From: Nocardioides ungokensis
GTDB taxonomy: Bacteria; Actinomycetota; Actinomycetes; Propionibacteriales; Nocardioidaceae
Reading direction: 5' to 3'
Assembly (NCBI RefSeq): GCF_013466985.1
Contig: NZ_CP059164.1
Location: forward strand, 3,171,001-3,235,000
DNA length: 64,000 nt
Below the pieces are notes generated by a model. That model saw nothing but the letters and a program-made list of their open reading frames with translations. It ran no database searches and was not told the DNA's origin. This document shows positions 47,284 to 56,716 of the stretch, one piece after another (position 1 is the stretch's first letter; every line of letters begins with the position of its first letter). The position numbers and the translations under genes are program-made.

Positions 47284-48006
47284 ATGGACAACACCAGTGG
47301 AGTCGGCGTCCTCGACAAGGCCGCCCTCGTCCTGACCGCCCTCGAGTCCGGGCCGGCGACCCTCGCCGGTCTCGTCGCCGGCACCGGGCTGGCCCGGCCC
47401 ACGGCGCACCGGCTCGCGGTGGCCCTCGAGCACCACCGCCTCGTCGCCCGCGACATGCAGGGGCGCTTCGTCCTCGGGCCCCGGCTGGCCGAGCTCTCCG
47501 CCGCCGCCGGCGAGGACCGCCTGCTCGCCACGGCGGGGCCGGTCCTGGCCCGACTGCGCGACATCACCGGTGAGTCCGCCCAGCTCTGGCGCCGTCAGGG
47601 CGAGCACCGCGTCTGCGTGGCCGCCGCCGAGCGCCCCAGCGGCCTGCGCGACACGATCCCGGTCGGCTCCCAGCTCACCATGCGCGCCGGGTCCGCGGCC
47701 CAGGTGCTGCTGGCATGGGAGGACCCCGAGCGGATGCACCGGGGCCTGCAGAACGCCGCCTTCTCCGCGGCCGCACTCTCCGGCATCCGCCGCCGCGGCT
47801 GGGCCCAGTCGGTCGGCGAGCGCGAGCAGGGCGTGGCCTCGGTCTCCGCCCCGGTCCGCTCCCCCAGCGGCAAGATCATCGCCGCAGTCTCGGTCTCCGG
47901 ACCTCTCGAGCGGCTCTCCCGCCAGCCGGGCCGGATGCACGCCCCCGCCGTCCTCGCCGCCGCCGAGCGGCTCTCGGAGTCGTTGCGCCGGGCCGCCGCT
48001 GAGTGA
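47284..48006 (+). CDS. IclR-family regulator, NdgR/LtbR type
   Basis: This 240-residue regulator has an N-terminal winged helix-turn-helix ([37 protein letters not shown]) and a C-terminal IclR effector domain (about 80-235, with [20 protein letters not shown] [18 protein letters not shown]). Divergence from leuCD is the position of NdgR (Streptomyces) and LtbR (Corynebacterium), regulators of leucine genes. ATG 47284 has no Shine-Dalgarno, and TATTGC lies 3-8 bases upstream, so the mRNA may be leaderless. The 86-bp gap must hold both promoters. Confidence 0.92.
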   Translation: MDNTSGVGVLDKAALVLTALESGPATLAGLVAGTGLARPTAHRLAVALEHHRLVARDMQGRFVLGPRLAELSAAAGEDRLLATAGPVLARLRDITGESAQLWRRQGEHRVCVAAAERPSGLRDTIPVGSQLTMRAGSAAQVLLAWEDPERMHRGLQNAAFSAAALSGIRRRGWAQSVGEREQGVASVSAPVRSPSGKIIAAVSVSGPLERLSRQPGRMHAPAVLAAAERLSESLRRAAAE

Positions 48007-48012
48007 GGTGGG

Positions 48013-48056
48013 ACGTCATGCGAATCGTGGGTCCTGGGCATCGATTCGCATGACGT
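48013..48056. terminator. Bidirectional hairpin, second copy of ACGTCATGCG family
   Basis: ACGTCATGCGAATCG (48013-48027) and CGATTCGCATGACGT (48042-48056) form a 15-bp perfect stem between the convergent IclR gene (stop 48006) and ogt (stop 48087). The stem shares ACGTCATGCG(G/A)ATCGTGG with the hairpin at 41459-41504. Confidence 0.65.
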
Positions 48057-48086
48057 TGCGTTGAGCTCGACGGCTTCGCGGTCCAG

Positions 48087-48566
48087 TCAGAACAAGGCAT
48101 CCTGCTCGAGCTCGAGGAGGGTCTGCTTGCGCTCGAGGCCGCCGGCGTAGCCGGTGAGGCTGCCGTTGGCGCCGACGACACGGTGGCACGGGATCACGAT
48201 CGGGATCGGGTTGCGGCCGTTGGCCAGGCCCACGGCCCGGGCCCCGTGGCCGGTCAGTCCGAGCCGCCCGGCGATCTGGCCGTACGACGAGGTCTCGCCG
48301 TAGCCGATGCCGCGCAGCTGCTCCCACACCCGCTCCTGGAAGGCCGTCCCGGCAGGAGCCAGCGGCAGGTCGAACTCCTTGAGGTCCCGCGCGAAGTAGG
48401 CACGCAGCTGGCGCACGGCCTCGACCAGCACCGGGCAGTCGTCGTCGCGCTCCACGCGCGGCCGCCCGTCGACGTCGCCGAACGGCTGGAACTCGATCGA
48501 GGTGATCGCGCCGCCCTGCTCGATGATCCGCAGCTCGCCCACCGGGCTGTCCATCAGGGTCCACAT
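48087..48566 (-). CDS. ogt: Methylated-DNA--protein-cysteine methyltransferase
   Basis: This 159-residue suicide enzyme removes O6-alkyl groups from guanine. The active site is PCHRVVGANGSLTGYAGGLE, with the acceptor cysteine in IPCHRV, and the helix-turn-helix region GTAFQERVWEQLRGIGYGET contains the usual Tyr/Arg. Length is normal. It starts 1 bp after the repaired stop of the Ada-AlkA gene, so both alkylation-repair genes are one operon. Confidence 0.96.
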   Translation of the reverse strand: MWTLMDSPVGELRIIEQGGAITSIEFQPFGDVDGRPRVERDDDCPVLVEAVRQLRAYFARDLKEFDLPLAPAGTAFQERVWEQLRGIGYGETSSYGQIAGRLGLTGHGARAVGLANGRNPIPIVIPCHRVVGANGSLTGYAGGLERKQTLLELEQDALF

Positions 48567-48567
48567 G

Positions 48568-50081
48568 TCAGTTCTCCTCGGTCTCGGCCCCGGCGACCGT
48601 GGAGACGGTCGGCACGGGTGGCATCAGGGTGTTCCAGAGGTGCATCAGCGCGTAGGAGCGCCACGGGCGCCAGGCGGCCTGGCCGGCGACGGCGGCCGCC
48701 GGGTCGTGCCCAAGGCGTGTGAGCGCGTTGCGGACGCCCACGTCGGTGGGCAGGAAGACGTCGGGGTGGGCCAGGGCCCGCATGCCACGTAGTCGGCCGT
48801 CCACGGCCCGATGCCGGGCAGCTCCAGCAGGGCCCGACGTACGTCGTCCCGGTCAGGCCCACGGTCGAGCGCCACGCTCCCCGAGGCGAGGGCGGCGGCG
48901 AGCCCGACGAGCGCCCGGCCTCGCGCCCGCGGCATCGGCAGCGCAGCCGGGTCCAGCCCGGCGAGCGTCGCCGCATCGGGAAAGAGGTGGGTCAGACCCG
49001 GGACGGCGCTCCGGACCGGCCGACCGTGCTCGGCGACCAGGCGACCGGTCACCGTGCAGGCGCCGACCACGCTCACCTGCTGGCCGATCACCGTCCGGAT
49101 CGCGACCTCGTCCCCGTCGACCTGGCCGGGGACCCGCAGCCCAGGGTAGCGCCGGGCCAGCGGCCCGATCACCCGGTCGCCGGCGAAGTGGTCGGCGACG
49201 GCCAGCGGGTCGCAGTCGGCGTCGACGAGCCGGCGCGTCCGCTCGACCGCCGCAGCGGTGTCGCGCAGGTCCTGCAGCTCGAAGTCGGCGGTGACGAACG
49301 CCGTCTGCCCCGACGCAGGGGCGTCGTCGACCTCCAGCCGGACGGTGCCGGGCCCGTGCGGGAGGTCCAGGGTCCGGGCGTACCAGCCGTCGCCGGCGAC
49401 CTCCACGCCCGGCACCAGGTGGTAGGCGAGGAAGTCGAGCAGGGCGCGGCCGGCGAACGGGGTGCGGACCGCGAGCCGCATGGTGACCGTCCCGGTGGCG
49501 GGACGGCCGCCCCGGCGACCGCGCAGCTCGCTCGGCGACGCGGCGTACACCTCGCGCACGGTCTCGTTGAACTGCCGCACGCTGGAGAAGCCCGCGGCGA
49601 AGGCGATGTCGGCGTACGTCAGGGCGGTCGTCTCGATCAGCACCCGGGCGGTCTGGGCACGCCGGGCGCGCGCGAGCGCCAGCGGGCCGGCGCCGAGCTC
49701 GCCGACGAGGATGCGGCTGAGGTGCCGCGAGGTGTAGCCGACGCGACGCGCCAAGCCGTCGACCCCCTCACGGTCGACGACACCGTCAGCGATCAGGCGC
49801 ATCGCCCGGCCCGCGGCCGTGGCCGCGACGTCCCAGTCGGGACTGCCCGGGGTCGCGTCCGGCAGGCAGCGCTTGCAGGCCCGGTAGCCGGCGGCCTGTG
49901 CTGCGGCCGCGCTCGGGTAGAAGGTGACGTTGGCCGAGGCCGGGGTGCGCGCCGGGCAGGACGGCCGGCAGTAGATCCCGGTGGTGCGCACGGCCGTGTA
50001 GAAGACGCCGTCGAAGCGCCGGTCGCGGGACTTCACCGCGCGGTAGCAGGCCTCGTCGTCGAGTCGCTCGGTGCTGGTCAT
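48568..50081 (-). CDS. Ada-AlkA fusion: alkylation-repair regulator/DNA glycosylase (frame break near 48785)
   Basis: About 505 residues in four parts. First is an Ada metal-binding domain with zinc cysteines Cys38, Cys42, Cys69 and Cys72 (YCRPSC, CKRC). Next is an AraC-type DNA-binding domain (VGYTSRHLSRILVGELG, DIAFAAGFSSVRQFNETVRE). An AlkA N-terminal domain follows, then the HhH-GPD glycosylase with LPGIGPWTADYVA. There the frame changes and continues MRALAHPDVFLPTDVGVRNA, which carries the catalytic Asp. One base added at GTGGC|ATGCGG repairs it. It would both sense methyl phosphotriesters and excise 3-methyladenine. Start is ATG 50081. Confidence 0.92.
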
Positions 50082-50235
50082 GCGCCCATCCTCACCCAGC
50101 CCGAACCGTCGGTCTGGCGGGAATCGGACATCGCCGCCAGCGTAGCCGGGCGCACGGACGGCGCGGCAACCGGAGAGGCTCGCCGGAGGTCATAGTCTCC
50201 GTGACGCTGCGTCGCAGCCTGACCGGAAGGACGCC

Positions 50236-51312
50236 ATGCCCAACCCCTCGCGTCGAGGCCGGTCCTCCGTGCTGATCGTCATCGTCATCGCCGAGCTGGT
50301 CGTCGCGCTCGTGACCGCCGGGGGCGTGGTCCTCGCCTTCCGGCACATCGACGGGAGGATCGAGGCGGGCGAGCCGATCCACCACCGCGTCCACCGGGCC
50401 GCCCCGTCACTCCCCACGTCGTCGCTCAACATCCTGCTGATGGGCACCGACAGCCGCGACTGCGCGGGCTGCGGCATCGACCACGAGACCGGCGAGGGCG
50501 GCTCGGACACCACGATCCTGCTGCACATCGCGGACGGCAGGCGCTCGGCGTACGGCATCTCGATCCCGCGCGACACGCTCGTCGACCGCCCCGACTGCAC
50601 CGTCAACGGCAAGACGGTCCCGGGCGACCACGACGCCGTTTGGAACGTGGCGTACGCCGTCGGCGGGCCAGAGTGCACTGTCGAGCAGGTGGAGGCAGTG
50701 ACCGGCATCTACGTCGACAGCTATCTCACCGTCGACTTCGGCGGGTTCAAGGGGATGGTCGACGCCATCCACGGCGTGGAGGTCTGCATCCCCGAGCCCG
50801 TCGACGACCCGATCGCGCACATCCACTTCGACGCCGGCGTCCAGACGCTCGACCCGGACCAGGCGCTGCAGTACGTGCGGGAACGGCACTCCACGGCGAA
50901 CTCCGACCTCGGACGGATGAAGCGGCAGCAGGCGTTCATCGCCTCGATGATCGGCAAGGTGAAGTCCGCCGGGACGCTCACCCGCCCCGACCGCCTCTTC
51001 CGTTTCGCCAGTGCCCTCGCCGGCTCGATCCAGACCAGCCCGGACCTGGCGGGAGCAGGCCCGCTCGTGCGGCTGGCATCCTCGCTGCGGCATGCCGACC
51101 TGCAGCACATCAAGTTCGTCACCGCGCCGACGGTGGACTTCCCGGTCGGCGACCCCAACTGGGGGCGGTTGAAGTTCACGGCCGAGGCGCCTCAGCTGTG
51201 GCAGCGGGTCATCCACGACGCGCCGCTGGGCGAGCTCGGCCGGAGCGCGATCAGCGCGAAGAACCCGAAGGGCTCGAAGGCGGACGCCGCGTCGAACGGC
51301 CTCTGCAGCTGA
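50236..51312 (+). CDS. LytR-CpsA-Psr (LCP) family protein
   Basis: This 358-residue membrane protein has one N-terminal helix (about 11-36) and an outside LCP domain. SLNILLMGTDSRD, GSDTTILLHIADGRRSAYGI, SIPRDTLVDRP and the later RERHSTANSDLGRMKRQQAFI are the conserved lipid-pyrophosphate-binding blocks. LCP enzymes transfer glycopolymers such as teichoic acid or arabinogalactan from lipid carriers to the cell wall. ATG 50236 follows GGAAGGA. It ends 53 bp before a terminator shared with tRNA-Glu. Confidence 0.93.
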   Translation: MPNPSRRGRSSVLIVIVIAELVVALVTAGGVVLAFRHIDGRIEAGEPIHHRVHRAAPSLPTSSLNILLMGTDSRDCAGCGIDHETGEGGSDTTILLHIADGRRSAYGISIPRDTLVDRPDCTVNGKTVPGDHDAVWNVAYAVGGPECTVEQVEAVTGIYVDSYLTVDFGGFKGMVDAIHGVEVCIPEPVDDPIAHIHFDAGVQTLDPDQALQYVRERHSTANSDLGRMKRQQAFIASMIGKVKSAGTLTRPDRLFRFASALAGSIQTSPDLAGAGPLVRLASSLRHADLQHIKFVTAPTVDFPVGDPNWGRLKFTAEAPQLWQRVIHDAPLGELGRSAISAKNPKGSKADAASNGLCS

Positions 51313-51364
51313 GGGGTCGGCGTCCGCCGAGTCGGCGCTGGCATGCGGATGGGGGATGCCGACG

Positions 51365-51400
51365 CAGAAGGGCCCGATCCTCGCGGATCGGGCCCTTCTG
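51365..51400. terminator. Hairpin between LCP gene and tRNA-Glu
   Basis: CAGAAGGGCCCGATCC (51365-51380) and its reverse complement (51385-51400) make a 16-bp perfect stem with a TCGC loop. It lies three bases beyond the 3' end of tRNA-Glu on the minus strand. Confidence 0.75.
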
Positions 51401-51403
51401 GGT

Positions 51404-51479
51404 TGGTACCCCCGACCGGATTCGAACCGGCGCTACCGCCTTGAGAGGGCGGCGTGCTAGGCCGCTACACAACGGGGGC
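51404..51479 (-). tRNA. tRNA-Glu (anticodon CTC)
   Basis: The minus strand folds as a tRNA: acceptor GCCCCCG against CGGGGGT, anticodon stem CCGCC/GGCGG with loop CTCTCAA (anticodon CTC, reading GAG), T-arm GGTTCGAATCC and an encoded CCA end. It lies 91 bp after tRNA-Gln on the same strand and is charged by GltX, encoded nearby. Confidence 0.95.
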
Positions 51480-51570
51480 TTGCCTTGCATCTGCTGCTTG
51501 GAGCAGCGGGTGAAACCTTAGCGAAACCGCCTGTTTCACACCAAATCCCGGCCTGCTGACCGGGACTTCG

Positions 51571-51642
51571 CTGGGATACTAGGACTCGAACCTAGACTAA
51601 CTGGACCAGAACCAGTCGTGCTGCCAATTACACCATATCCCA
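51571..51642 (-). tRNA. tRNA-Gln (anticodon CTG)
   Basis: Minus strand: acceptor TGGGATA against TATCCCA, D-arm GTGTAATTGGCAGCAC, anticodon stem ACTGG/CCAGT with loop TTCTGGT (anticodon CTG, reading CAG), T-arm GGTTCGAGTCC, discriminator G and no encoded CCA. Actinobacteria make Gln-tRNA by charging this tRNA with Glu and amidating it, so the same GltX would act on it. Confidence 0.95.
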
Positions 51643-51688
51643 ATGGTCTGGCCCCTCCGGAAGACCGGTGCTGAGCCGAGAAGAGACC

Positions 51689-52644
51689 TTACACAAGACC
51701 TCTCGGAGCCACCAAAACGGCTGGGTTCGAGGTGGTCTGCAGGCCTCGCCGGCGGGCCACGAGCAGCGCCAGACCGAGGTAGACGAGCGACTGCGTGAGC
51801 GTGGTCGGGAGGCTCCACCAGCTGCCGCCCGTGGGGTTGAGGGTCGAGCCCATGTCGCCGAACGCCAGGGCCAGCCCGAAGGCGAGCCAGTTGTTCAGCA
51901 CGTGCATGGCGATGCCGGCCTCGAGCCCCCCGGTGACCACCACCAGGACGCCCGCGACGATGCCGAACGCGAAGCGGTCGAAGAAGACGGGCGCGCTCTG
52001 CGCCCCGTGCGCCAGCGCGAACAGCACCGCCGGCCCCAGCACCGCCGCCCACCGGCTGCGGAACAGGCCGCCGAAGGCCTGGGTGAGGTAGCCGCGGAAG
52101 GCGTACTCCTCCCCCGCCGCCTGGAGCGGCGTGAGCAGCACCACGACCAGCAGGAAGTCACGGGTCGTGCTGGTGAAGTCGTTGACGGTGCTGCTCACCT
52201 GGGGGTCGCTCGCCGAGGACGGGAGGGCCGCCGAGACCACGAGGGTGGCGAACAGCGAGACGACGGCGAGACCCAGGCAGGTGGCGAACCACCCCCACCG
52301 GATCCGGGGAACACCGACGCGAGCCACCGCGGCCGCAGCCCGTGCACGAGCCGCATCAGCAGCCACGTGACCGGGATCGCCGCCGCCAGCACCAGGTTGA
52401 GGTAGGCCAGCCCCAGCGGCGTCGGGTTCTCGAGGTCGACCAGCCGTTGCATGCTCGCGCTCACCGAGCGCCCGGCGGCGGCGTACCCGACCGCGAACGG
52501 GATCTGGACCAGGAGCGGCACCAGGCCCAGCATGATCACGACCAGCCCGATCGTCCCCACGACCGGCCGCCACCAGCCGGGCGCGCCGGCGCGCTGGACG
52601 AGGTGGTAGGGCAGCCCCTCCCGGGGGACCGACGGATCGCTCAC
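51689..52644 (-). CDS. CPBP-family intramembrane metalloprotease (frame break near 52306)
   Basis: This protein of about 318 residues has some eight membrane helices. The Abi/CPBP motifs are AAGEEYAFRGYL (EExxxR) , an ALAHGAQSAPVFFDRFAFG block with the second-site His, and HVLNNWLAFGLALAFG (HxxxN). The first part, from GTG 52644 (SDPSVPREGLPYHLV), runs to RPRWLASVFPG and then the frame changes to RIRWGWFATCLGL. One base in CCCCGGATCC repairs it to FPGIRWGWF. CPBP proteases cut membrane proteins or process prenylated peptides; the substrate is unknown. It starts just after the gltX stop. Confidence 0.85.
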
Positions 52645-52645
52645 G

Positions 52646-54112
52646 TCAGTCCAGCGCGCTGCGCAGGCGCCCGAGGCCACGCTCGCGGCCGAGCAGCTCC
52701 AGCGACTCGAACAGCGGCGGCGAGACGCGACGTCCGGTGACGGCCACGCGCACGGGACCGAAGGCGTGGCGGGGCTTGAGGCCCATCTCCTCGACGAGCC
52801 TGGCCTGCAGGGCGTCCTGGATGGCCGCGGTCGACCACTCCTTCAGGCCGACGAGCGCGTCGTACGACGCCTGCACGACCTGGCGACCGGTCTCGTCGAG
52901 CAGCTTCGCCACGTCCGCCTCGTCGCGGGTGAACGAGTCCTCGTCGACGAAGAGGAAGCCGAGCATGTCGACCGTCTCGGTGAGCTTGTTGATCCGCTCT
53001 GCCACCAGCGGCATGGCGAGCTCCAGCAGCTGGGCGTCGGAGTCGGTCACCGGGTCGGAGACCACACCCGCTCGCTTGAGGAACGACAGCGAGCGGCGCG
53101 TGATCTCGTGGGTCGAGAGCAGCCGCATGTGCGCTGCGTTGATGGCGTCGGCCTTCTTGAGGTCGAAGCGCGCGGGGTTGGGGTTGACGTCCTTGATGTC
53201 GAACTTCTCCACCATCTCCTCGAGGGAGAAGACGTCGCGGTCGGCGGCGATCGCCCAGCCGAGCAGGGCGAGGTAGTTCAGCAGGCCCTCGGGCAGGAAG
53301 CCCTGGTCGCGGTAGGCCAGGGCGTGCGCCTCCGGGTCGCGCTTCGAGAGCTTCTTGTTGCCCTGGCCCATGACGTAGGGCAGGTGACCGTACTCCGGCA
53401 CGGCCGTGGCGATCTCGAGCTCGACGAGCGCGTCGAACAGCGCGAGCTGGCGGGGGGTGCTGGAGAGGAGGTCCTCGCCGCGCAGCACGTGGGTGATCCC
53501 CATCAGCGCGTCGTCGACGGGGTTGACCAGCGTGTAGAGCGGGTCGCCGTTCGCGCGCGAGAGGGCGAAGTCCGGGACGTGCTCGGTCTCGAACGTGATG
53601 TCGCCGCGGACCAGGTCGGTCCAGGTGATCGAGCCGTCGGGCATCCGGAAGCGCACGATCGGCCGACGCCCCTCCGCCTCGAACGCCGCCCGCTGCTCGG
53701 CGGACAGGTCGCGGCAGAAGCCGTCGTACCCCTGCACCTTCGAGCCGGAGGCCTTGCGGCGCGCGTCGACCTCCTCGGTGGTGCAGAAGCAGTCGTAGGT
53801 GAACTTCGACGCCGACAGCCTGGCGAGCACGTCGCGGTAGATGTCACCGCGCTCGCTCTGCCGGTAGGGCCCGTGGGGGCCGCCGACCTCGATGCCCTCG
53901 TCCCACGTCAGGCCGAGCCAGCGCCACAGGTCGAGGATCGCGTCGTACGACTCCTGGGTGCTGCGCTCCCTGTCGGTGTCCTCCATCCGGAAGACGATGG
54001 TGCCCTCGTGGTGGCGCGCGAACGCCCAGTTGAAGAGTGCCGTGCGGACCAGGCCGACGTGCGGCGACCCGGTCGGCGAGGGGCAGAAACGGACGCGGAC
54101 GTTGTTGCTCAA
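52646..54112 (-). CDS. gltX: Glutamyl-tRNA synthetase
   Basis: This 488-residue class I synthetase starts at TTG 54112, which overlaps the stop of the FAH-family gene (TTGA). [20 protein letters not shown] carries the HIGH-like motif (HVGL), and [16 protein letters not shown] the KMSKS-like KLSKR loop. The N-terminal [13 protein letters not shown] and the C-terminal anticodon-binding helices are standard. In organisms without GlnRS it is non-discriminating and charges both tRNA-Glu and tRNA-Gln; both tRNAs lie a kilobase downstream on the same strand. Confidence 0.97.
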   Translation of the reverse strand: MSNNVRVRFCPSPTGSPHVGLVRTALFNWAFARHHEGTIVFRMEDTDRERSTQESYDAILDLWRWLGLTWDEGIEVGGPHGPYRQSERGDIYRDVLARLSASKFTYDCFCTTEEVDARRKASGSKVQGYDGFCRDLSAEQRAAFEAEGRRPIVRFRMPDGSITWTDLVRGDITFETEHVPDFALSRANGDPLYTLVNPVDDALMGITHVLRGEDLLSSTPRQLALFDALVELEIATAVPEYGHLPYVMGQGNKKLSKRDPEAHALAYRDQGFLPEGLLNYLALLGWAIAADRDVFSLEEMVEKFDIKDVNPNPARFDLKKADAINAAHMRLLSTHEITRRSLSFLKRAGVVSDPVTDSDAQLLELAMPLVAERINKLTETVDMLGFLFVDEDSFTRDEADVAKLLDETGRQVVQASYDALVGLKEWSTAAIQDALQARLVEEMGLKPRHAFGPVRVAVTGRRVSPPLFESLELLGRERGLGRLRSALD

Positions 54113-54918
54113 CGCAAGGCCACCTTGTTCGTGAGAGTGCCGAGTCCGGCGATCGAGATCTCGATCTCGTCGCCGACGTTCATGGGTCCGACACCCTCGG
54201 GGGTGCCGGTGAGGATGACGTCGCCCGGGAGCAGCGTCATCACGCTCGAGACATGGGCCACGAGCGTCGGGATGTCGAAGATCAGGTCGCTGGTGCTGCC
54301 GTCCTGGACCACGTCGCCGTTGAGGAAGGTCTGGATCTTCACGCCGTCGGCGAAGGCCTGCGGGTCGAGGTCGGTCTCGATCCACGGGCCCAGCGGGCAG
54401 AAGGAGTCGAAGCCCTTGGCGCGGGTGAACTGCACGTCGGACTTCTGCAGGTCCCGCGCGGTCACGTCGTTGGCGATCGTGTAGCCGTGGATGACGTCGG
54501 TCGCCTTCTCCGGCGGGACGTCGCGGCAGATCCGCCCGATCACGACGGCGAGCTCGCCCTCGTAGTGGAGGTTCTGCGTCTGCGGCGGGTAGAAGATCGG
54601 GTCGCCGGGACCGACCACGCTGGTGTTGGGCTTGAGGAACATCAAGGGCTCGGTCGGCAGGTCGTTGCCCATCTCGGCGGCGTGCGCGGCGTAGTTGCGG
54701 CCGATGCCCACCACCTTGCTGCGCGGCAGCACCGGCGCGAGCAGCCGCACGTCCTCGAGGCGGTGCTCCTGGTCGAGCAGCTTCACCCCCACGTAGAGCG
54801 GGTCGCCGGCGAGCGCGACGATCACGCTGTCCTGGGCGGGCTGGCCGAGCTCGTCGACCTCGCCCGTCACGACGCCGTAGAGCGGGTCTTCTCCGGTGGT
54901 GAATCTCGCGATGCGCAC
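54109..54918 (-). CDS. Fumarylacetoacetate hydrolase (FAH) family protein
   Basis: This 269-residue protein has the FAH-fold core [55 protein letters not shown] (metal Glu residues) and [15 protein letters not shown]. The family includes acylpyruvate hydrolases, decarboxylases and isomerases; the Ygh/HpcE-like length suggests an acylpyruvase or 2-hydroxyhepta-dienedioate-isomerase-like enzyme, but I cannot choose. Its stop overlaps the gltX TTG by 4 nt, so it is translated with gltX. Divergent from the gene at 54945. Confidence 0.88.
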   Translation of the reverse strand: MRIARFTTGEDPLYGVVTGEVDELGQPAQDSVIVALAGDPLYVGVKLLDQEHRLEDVRLLAPVLPRSKVVGIGRNYAAHAAEMGNDLPTEPLMFLKPNTSVVGPGDPIFYPPQTQNLHYEGELAVVIGRICRDVPPEKATDVIHGYTIANDVTARDLQKSDVQFTRAKGFDSFCPLGPWIETDLDPQAFADGVKIQTFLNGDVVQDGSTSDLIFDIPTLVAHVSSVMTLLPGDVILTGTPEGVGPMNVGDEIEISIAGLGTLTNKVALR

Positions 54919-54944
54919 CCGCCGAGCCTATCGACCTAGGGTTT

Positions 54945-55838
54945 GTGCTCGTGGAGGTGCTGGACGAGGTCGAGTGGCGCGCGTGCGCTGCCGCACACGC
55001 GGAGCGCGTGGACGCGTTCGTGCGGCCGCACCTGGCCCGTCGGGAATCGCGGGTCAAGCACCCGGTCCACGACTTCCTGTTCACCTACTACTCCCAGCGC
55101 CCGGCGCAGCTGCGTCGCTGGCACCCGGGGTACGGCGTGGCGCTGGGCGGCGACGCCTCGGCGTACGCGGGCCTGAAGGGGTACGCCGACGGCGACGTGG
55201 TCACGGTCTCCGAGGAGCACGTCGCCTCGCAGCGTCCCCTTCTGGAGTCCCTGCGCACGCTGCTCTCGGCGACGGCCGGCCGCACGCCCAACTTCGGCTG
55301 CTTCGGCATGCACGAGTGGGCGATGGTCTACCGCCTCGCCGAGGACGAGACGCGCCACGCCGACTGGCCGCTGCGGCTGGGCCCGGAGGGGACCGACGCG
55401 GTGGTCGAGTCCCACCGGATCGCCTGCTCCCACTTCGACGCCTACCGCTTCTTCACCGGACCCGCGCGGCCGCTCAACACGCTCTCCCCCACCTCGGCGG
55501 ACCGTCCCGCCTTCGAGCAGCCGGCCTGCCTGCACGCCGGGATGGACCTCTACAAGCACGCCTTCCGGCTCAGCCCGATGATCAGCTCGGACCTGGTCGC
55601 CGACTGCTTCGAGCTGGCCCGGGACATCCGCGAGCTCGACATGCGCGCCGCGCCGTACGACCTCGCCGACCTCGGCTTCGAACCCATCCGCGTCGAGACC
55701 GCCGAGGGCAAGCAGGAGTACGCCGCGGCGCAGCGCGGATTCGCCGAGCGCGGGGCCCCGCTGCGAGCTCGGCTCCTCGCCGAGTGCGGCCGCCTGCTCG
55801 ACGTGTCGGCAGCGTCGTCGGCGGCCCGGCCCGCCTAA
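54945..55838 (+). CDS. Conserved actinobacterial protein of unknown function
   Basis: This 297-residue soluble protein starts at GTG 54945 (GTG 54951 or 54957 also possible). It has several unusually conserved-looking blocks rich in aromatic residues: [57 protein letters not shown] and [19 protein letters not shown]. From memory, such proteins are sometimes labelled 3-methyladenine DNA glycosylase; I see no helix-hairpin-helix or other glycosylase motif to support that. Repeated His/Asp/Glu suggests metal binding. It is divergent from the FAH gene and 1 bp before the M23 peptidase. Confidence 0.75.
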   Translation: MLVEVLDEVEWRACAAAHAERVDAFVRPHLARRESRVKHPVHDFLFTYYSQRPAQLRRWHPGYGVALGGDASAYAGLKGYADGDVVTVSEEHVASQRPLLESLRTLLSATAGRTPNFGCFGMHEWAMVYRLAEDETRHADWPLRLGPEGTDAVVESHRIACSHFDAYRFFTGPARPLNTLSPTSADRPAFEQPACLHAGMDLYKHAFRLSPMISSDLVADCFELARDIRELDMRAAPYDLADLGFEPIRVETAEGKQEYAAAQRGFAERGAPLRARLLAECGRLLDVSAASSAARPA

Positions 55839-55839
55839 C

Positions 55840-56400
55840 GTGGCCCACATGTTGCGAGCCGCCGTCCTCGTCCTGGCCCTGCTGCTCGTCGGGCTCCTGC
55901 CCAACGCGGCCGAGGCCGACCCACGGTGGCACTTCTACACCAGCGACAAGACCCGCTACACCTCGCCGTGGTTCTCCGGCAACCACCGGATCATGGTCCC
56001 CTACGGCTGCACGAGCGCGCCGTACTACGACCCCGACCCGCGCTGCTCCGACGACCACGGCTACCACCACGGCATCGACGTGGCGATGAAGTGTGGGACG
56101 AAGCTCTACGCACGCTTCGGCGGCGTGGTCGTCTCGCACGCATCCCTGGGGCCGGCGTACGGCGACAACCCGATGCTGATCCGCAACCGGCACCGCGGCT
56201 ACGACCTGTTGATCGGCCACACCCGTCGGGTGTTCGCCCACCCCGGCGACCGGATCCACCGCGGCGAGAAGATCGCGCTCGCCTCCGACAACGGCGCGCC
56301 CGACGGCTGCCACCTCCACTTCGAGAAGCGAGCCGTCAAGGGTGATCTCGACACGGCGACCTGGCCGCGCAAGCTGCTGCACCTCACCCCGGTCGACTAG
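55840..56400 (+). CDS. Secreted M23-family peptidase
   Basis: This 186-residue protein has a signal peptide (AHMLRAAVLVLALLLVGLLP, cut near AEA, residue 25). The LytM-type domain has HHGIDVAMKCGTKLYARFGG (HxxxD zinc motif) and the later GCHLHFEKR (HxH). M23 enzymes cut peptidoglycan crosslinks. Three extra cysteines (YGCTSAPYYDPDPRC, KCGT) may form a disulfide. GTG 55840 directly follows the previous stop; ATG 55849 is the alternative. Confidence 0.9.
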   Translation: MAHMLRAAVLVLALLLVGLLPNAAEADPRWHFYTSDKTRYTSPWFSGNHRIMVPYGCTSAPYYDPDPRCSDDHGYHHGIDVAMKCGTKLYARFGGVVVSHASLGPAYGDNPMLIRNRHRGYDLLIGHTRRVFAHPGDRIHRGEKIALASDNGAPDGCHLHFEKRAVKGDLDTATWPRKLLHLTPVD

Positions 56401-56440
56401 TCGGGTGCAACACGGCAACCGGCCGACCTACGGTGAGCCC

Positions 56441-56716
56441 ATGGACGAACGCGACCGCCGGGTGCTCGGCAACTTCCTCACCGCCGACGGCCGGCTGCAC
56501 ACGATCCCCTCGAAGCACGCCAAGCTGCTGGTCGTGCTCGACCACCTGGCGCAGGCCTTCGAGCCCGGCCGCCGCTACCCCGAGTCCGAGGTCAACGACG
56601 TCCTCGGCCGGGTGCACCCCGACCACGCCGCGCTGCGCCGCTACCTGGTGGAGAACCAGTTCATGACCCGCGCGGACGGCGTCTACTGGCGCAGCGGCGG
56701 CACGGTCGATGTCTGA
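56441..56716 (+). CDS. DUF2087-domain protein
   Basis: This 91-residue protein matches DUF2087 through its length: VLGNFLTADGRLHTIPSKHA, KLLVVLDHLAQAFEPGRRYP, EVNDVLGRVHPDHAALRRYL and TRADGVYWRSGG. The domain is a small winged-helix-like module found alone or at the end of ArsR-type regulators, so nucleic-acid binding is likely. Its stop overlaps the pentapeptide-repeat gene by 8 nt, so the two are translated together. Confidence 0.88.
   Translation: MDERDRRVLGNFLTADGRLHTIPSKHAKLLVVLDHLAQAFEPGRRYPESEVNDVLGRVHPDHAALRRYLVENQFMTRADGVYWRSGGTVDV

Noticed and set aside
51404..51642. tRNA genes as integration site of a mobile element
   Set aside because: No integrase, no repeated tRNA 3' end and only housekeeping genes on both sides.
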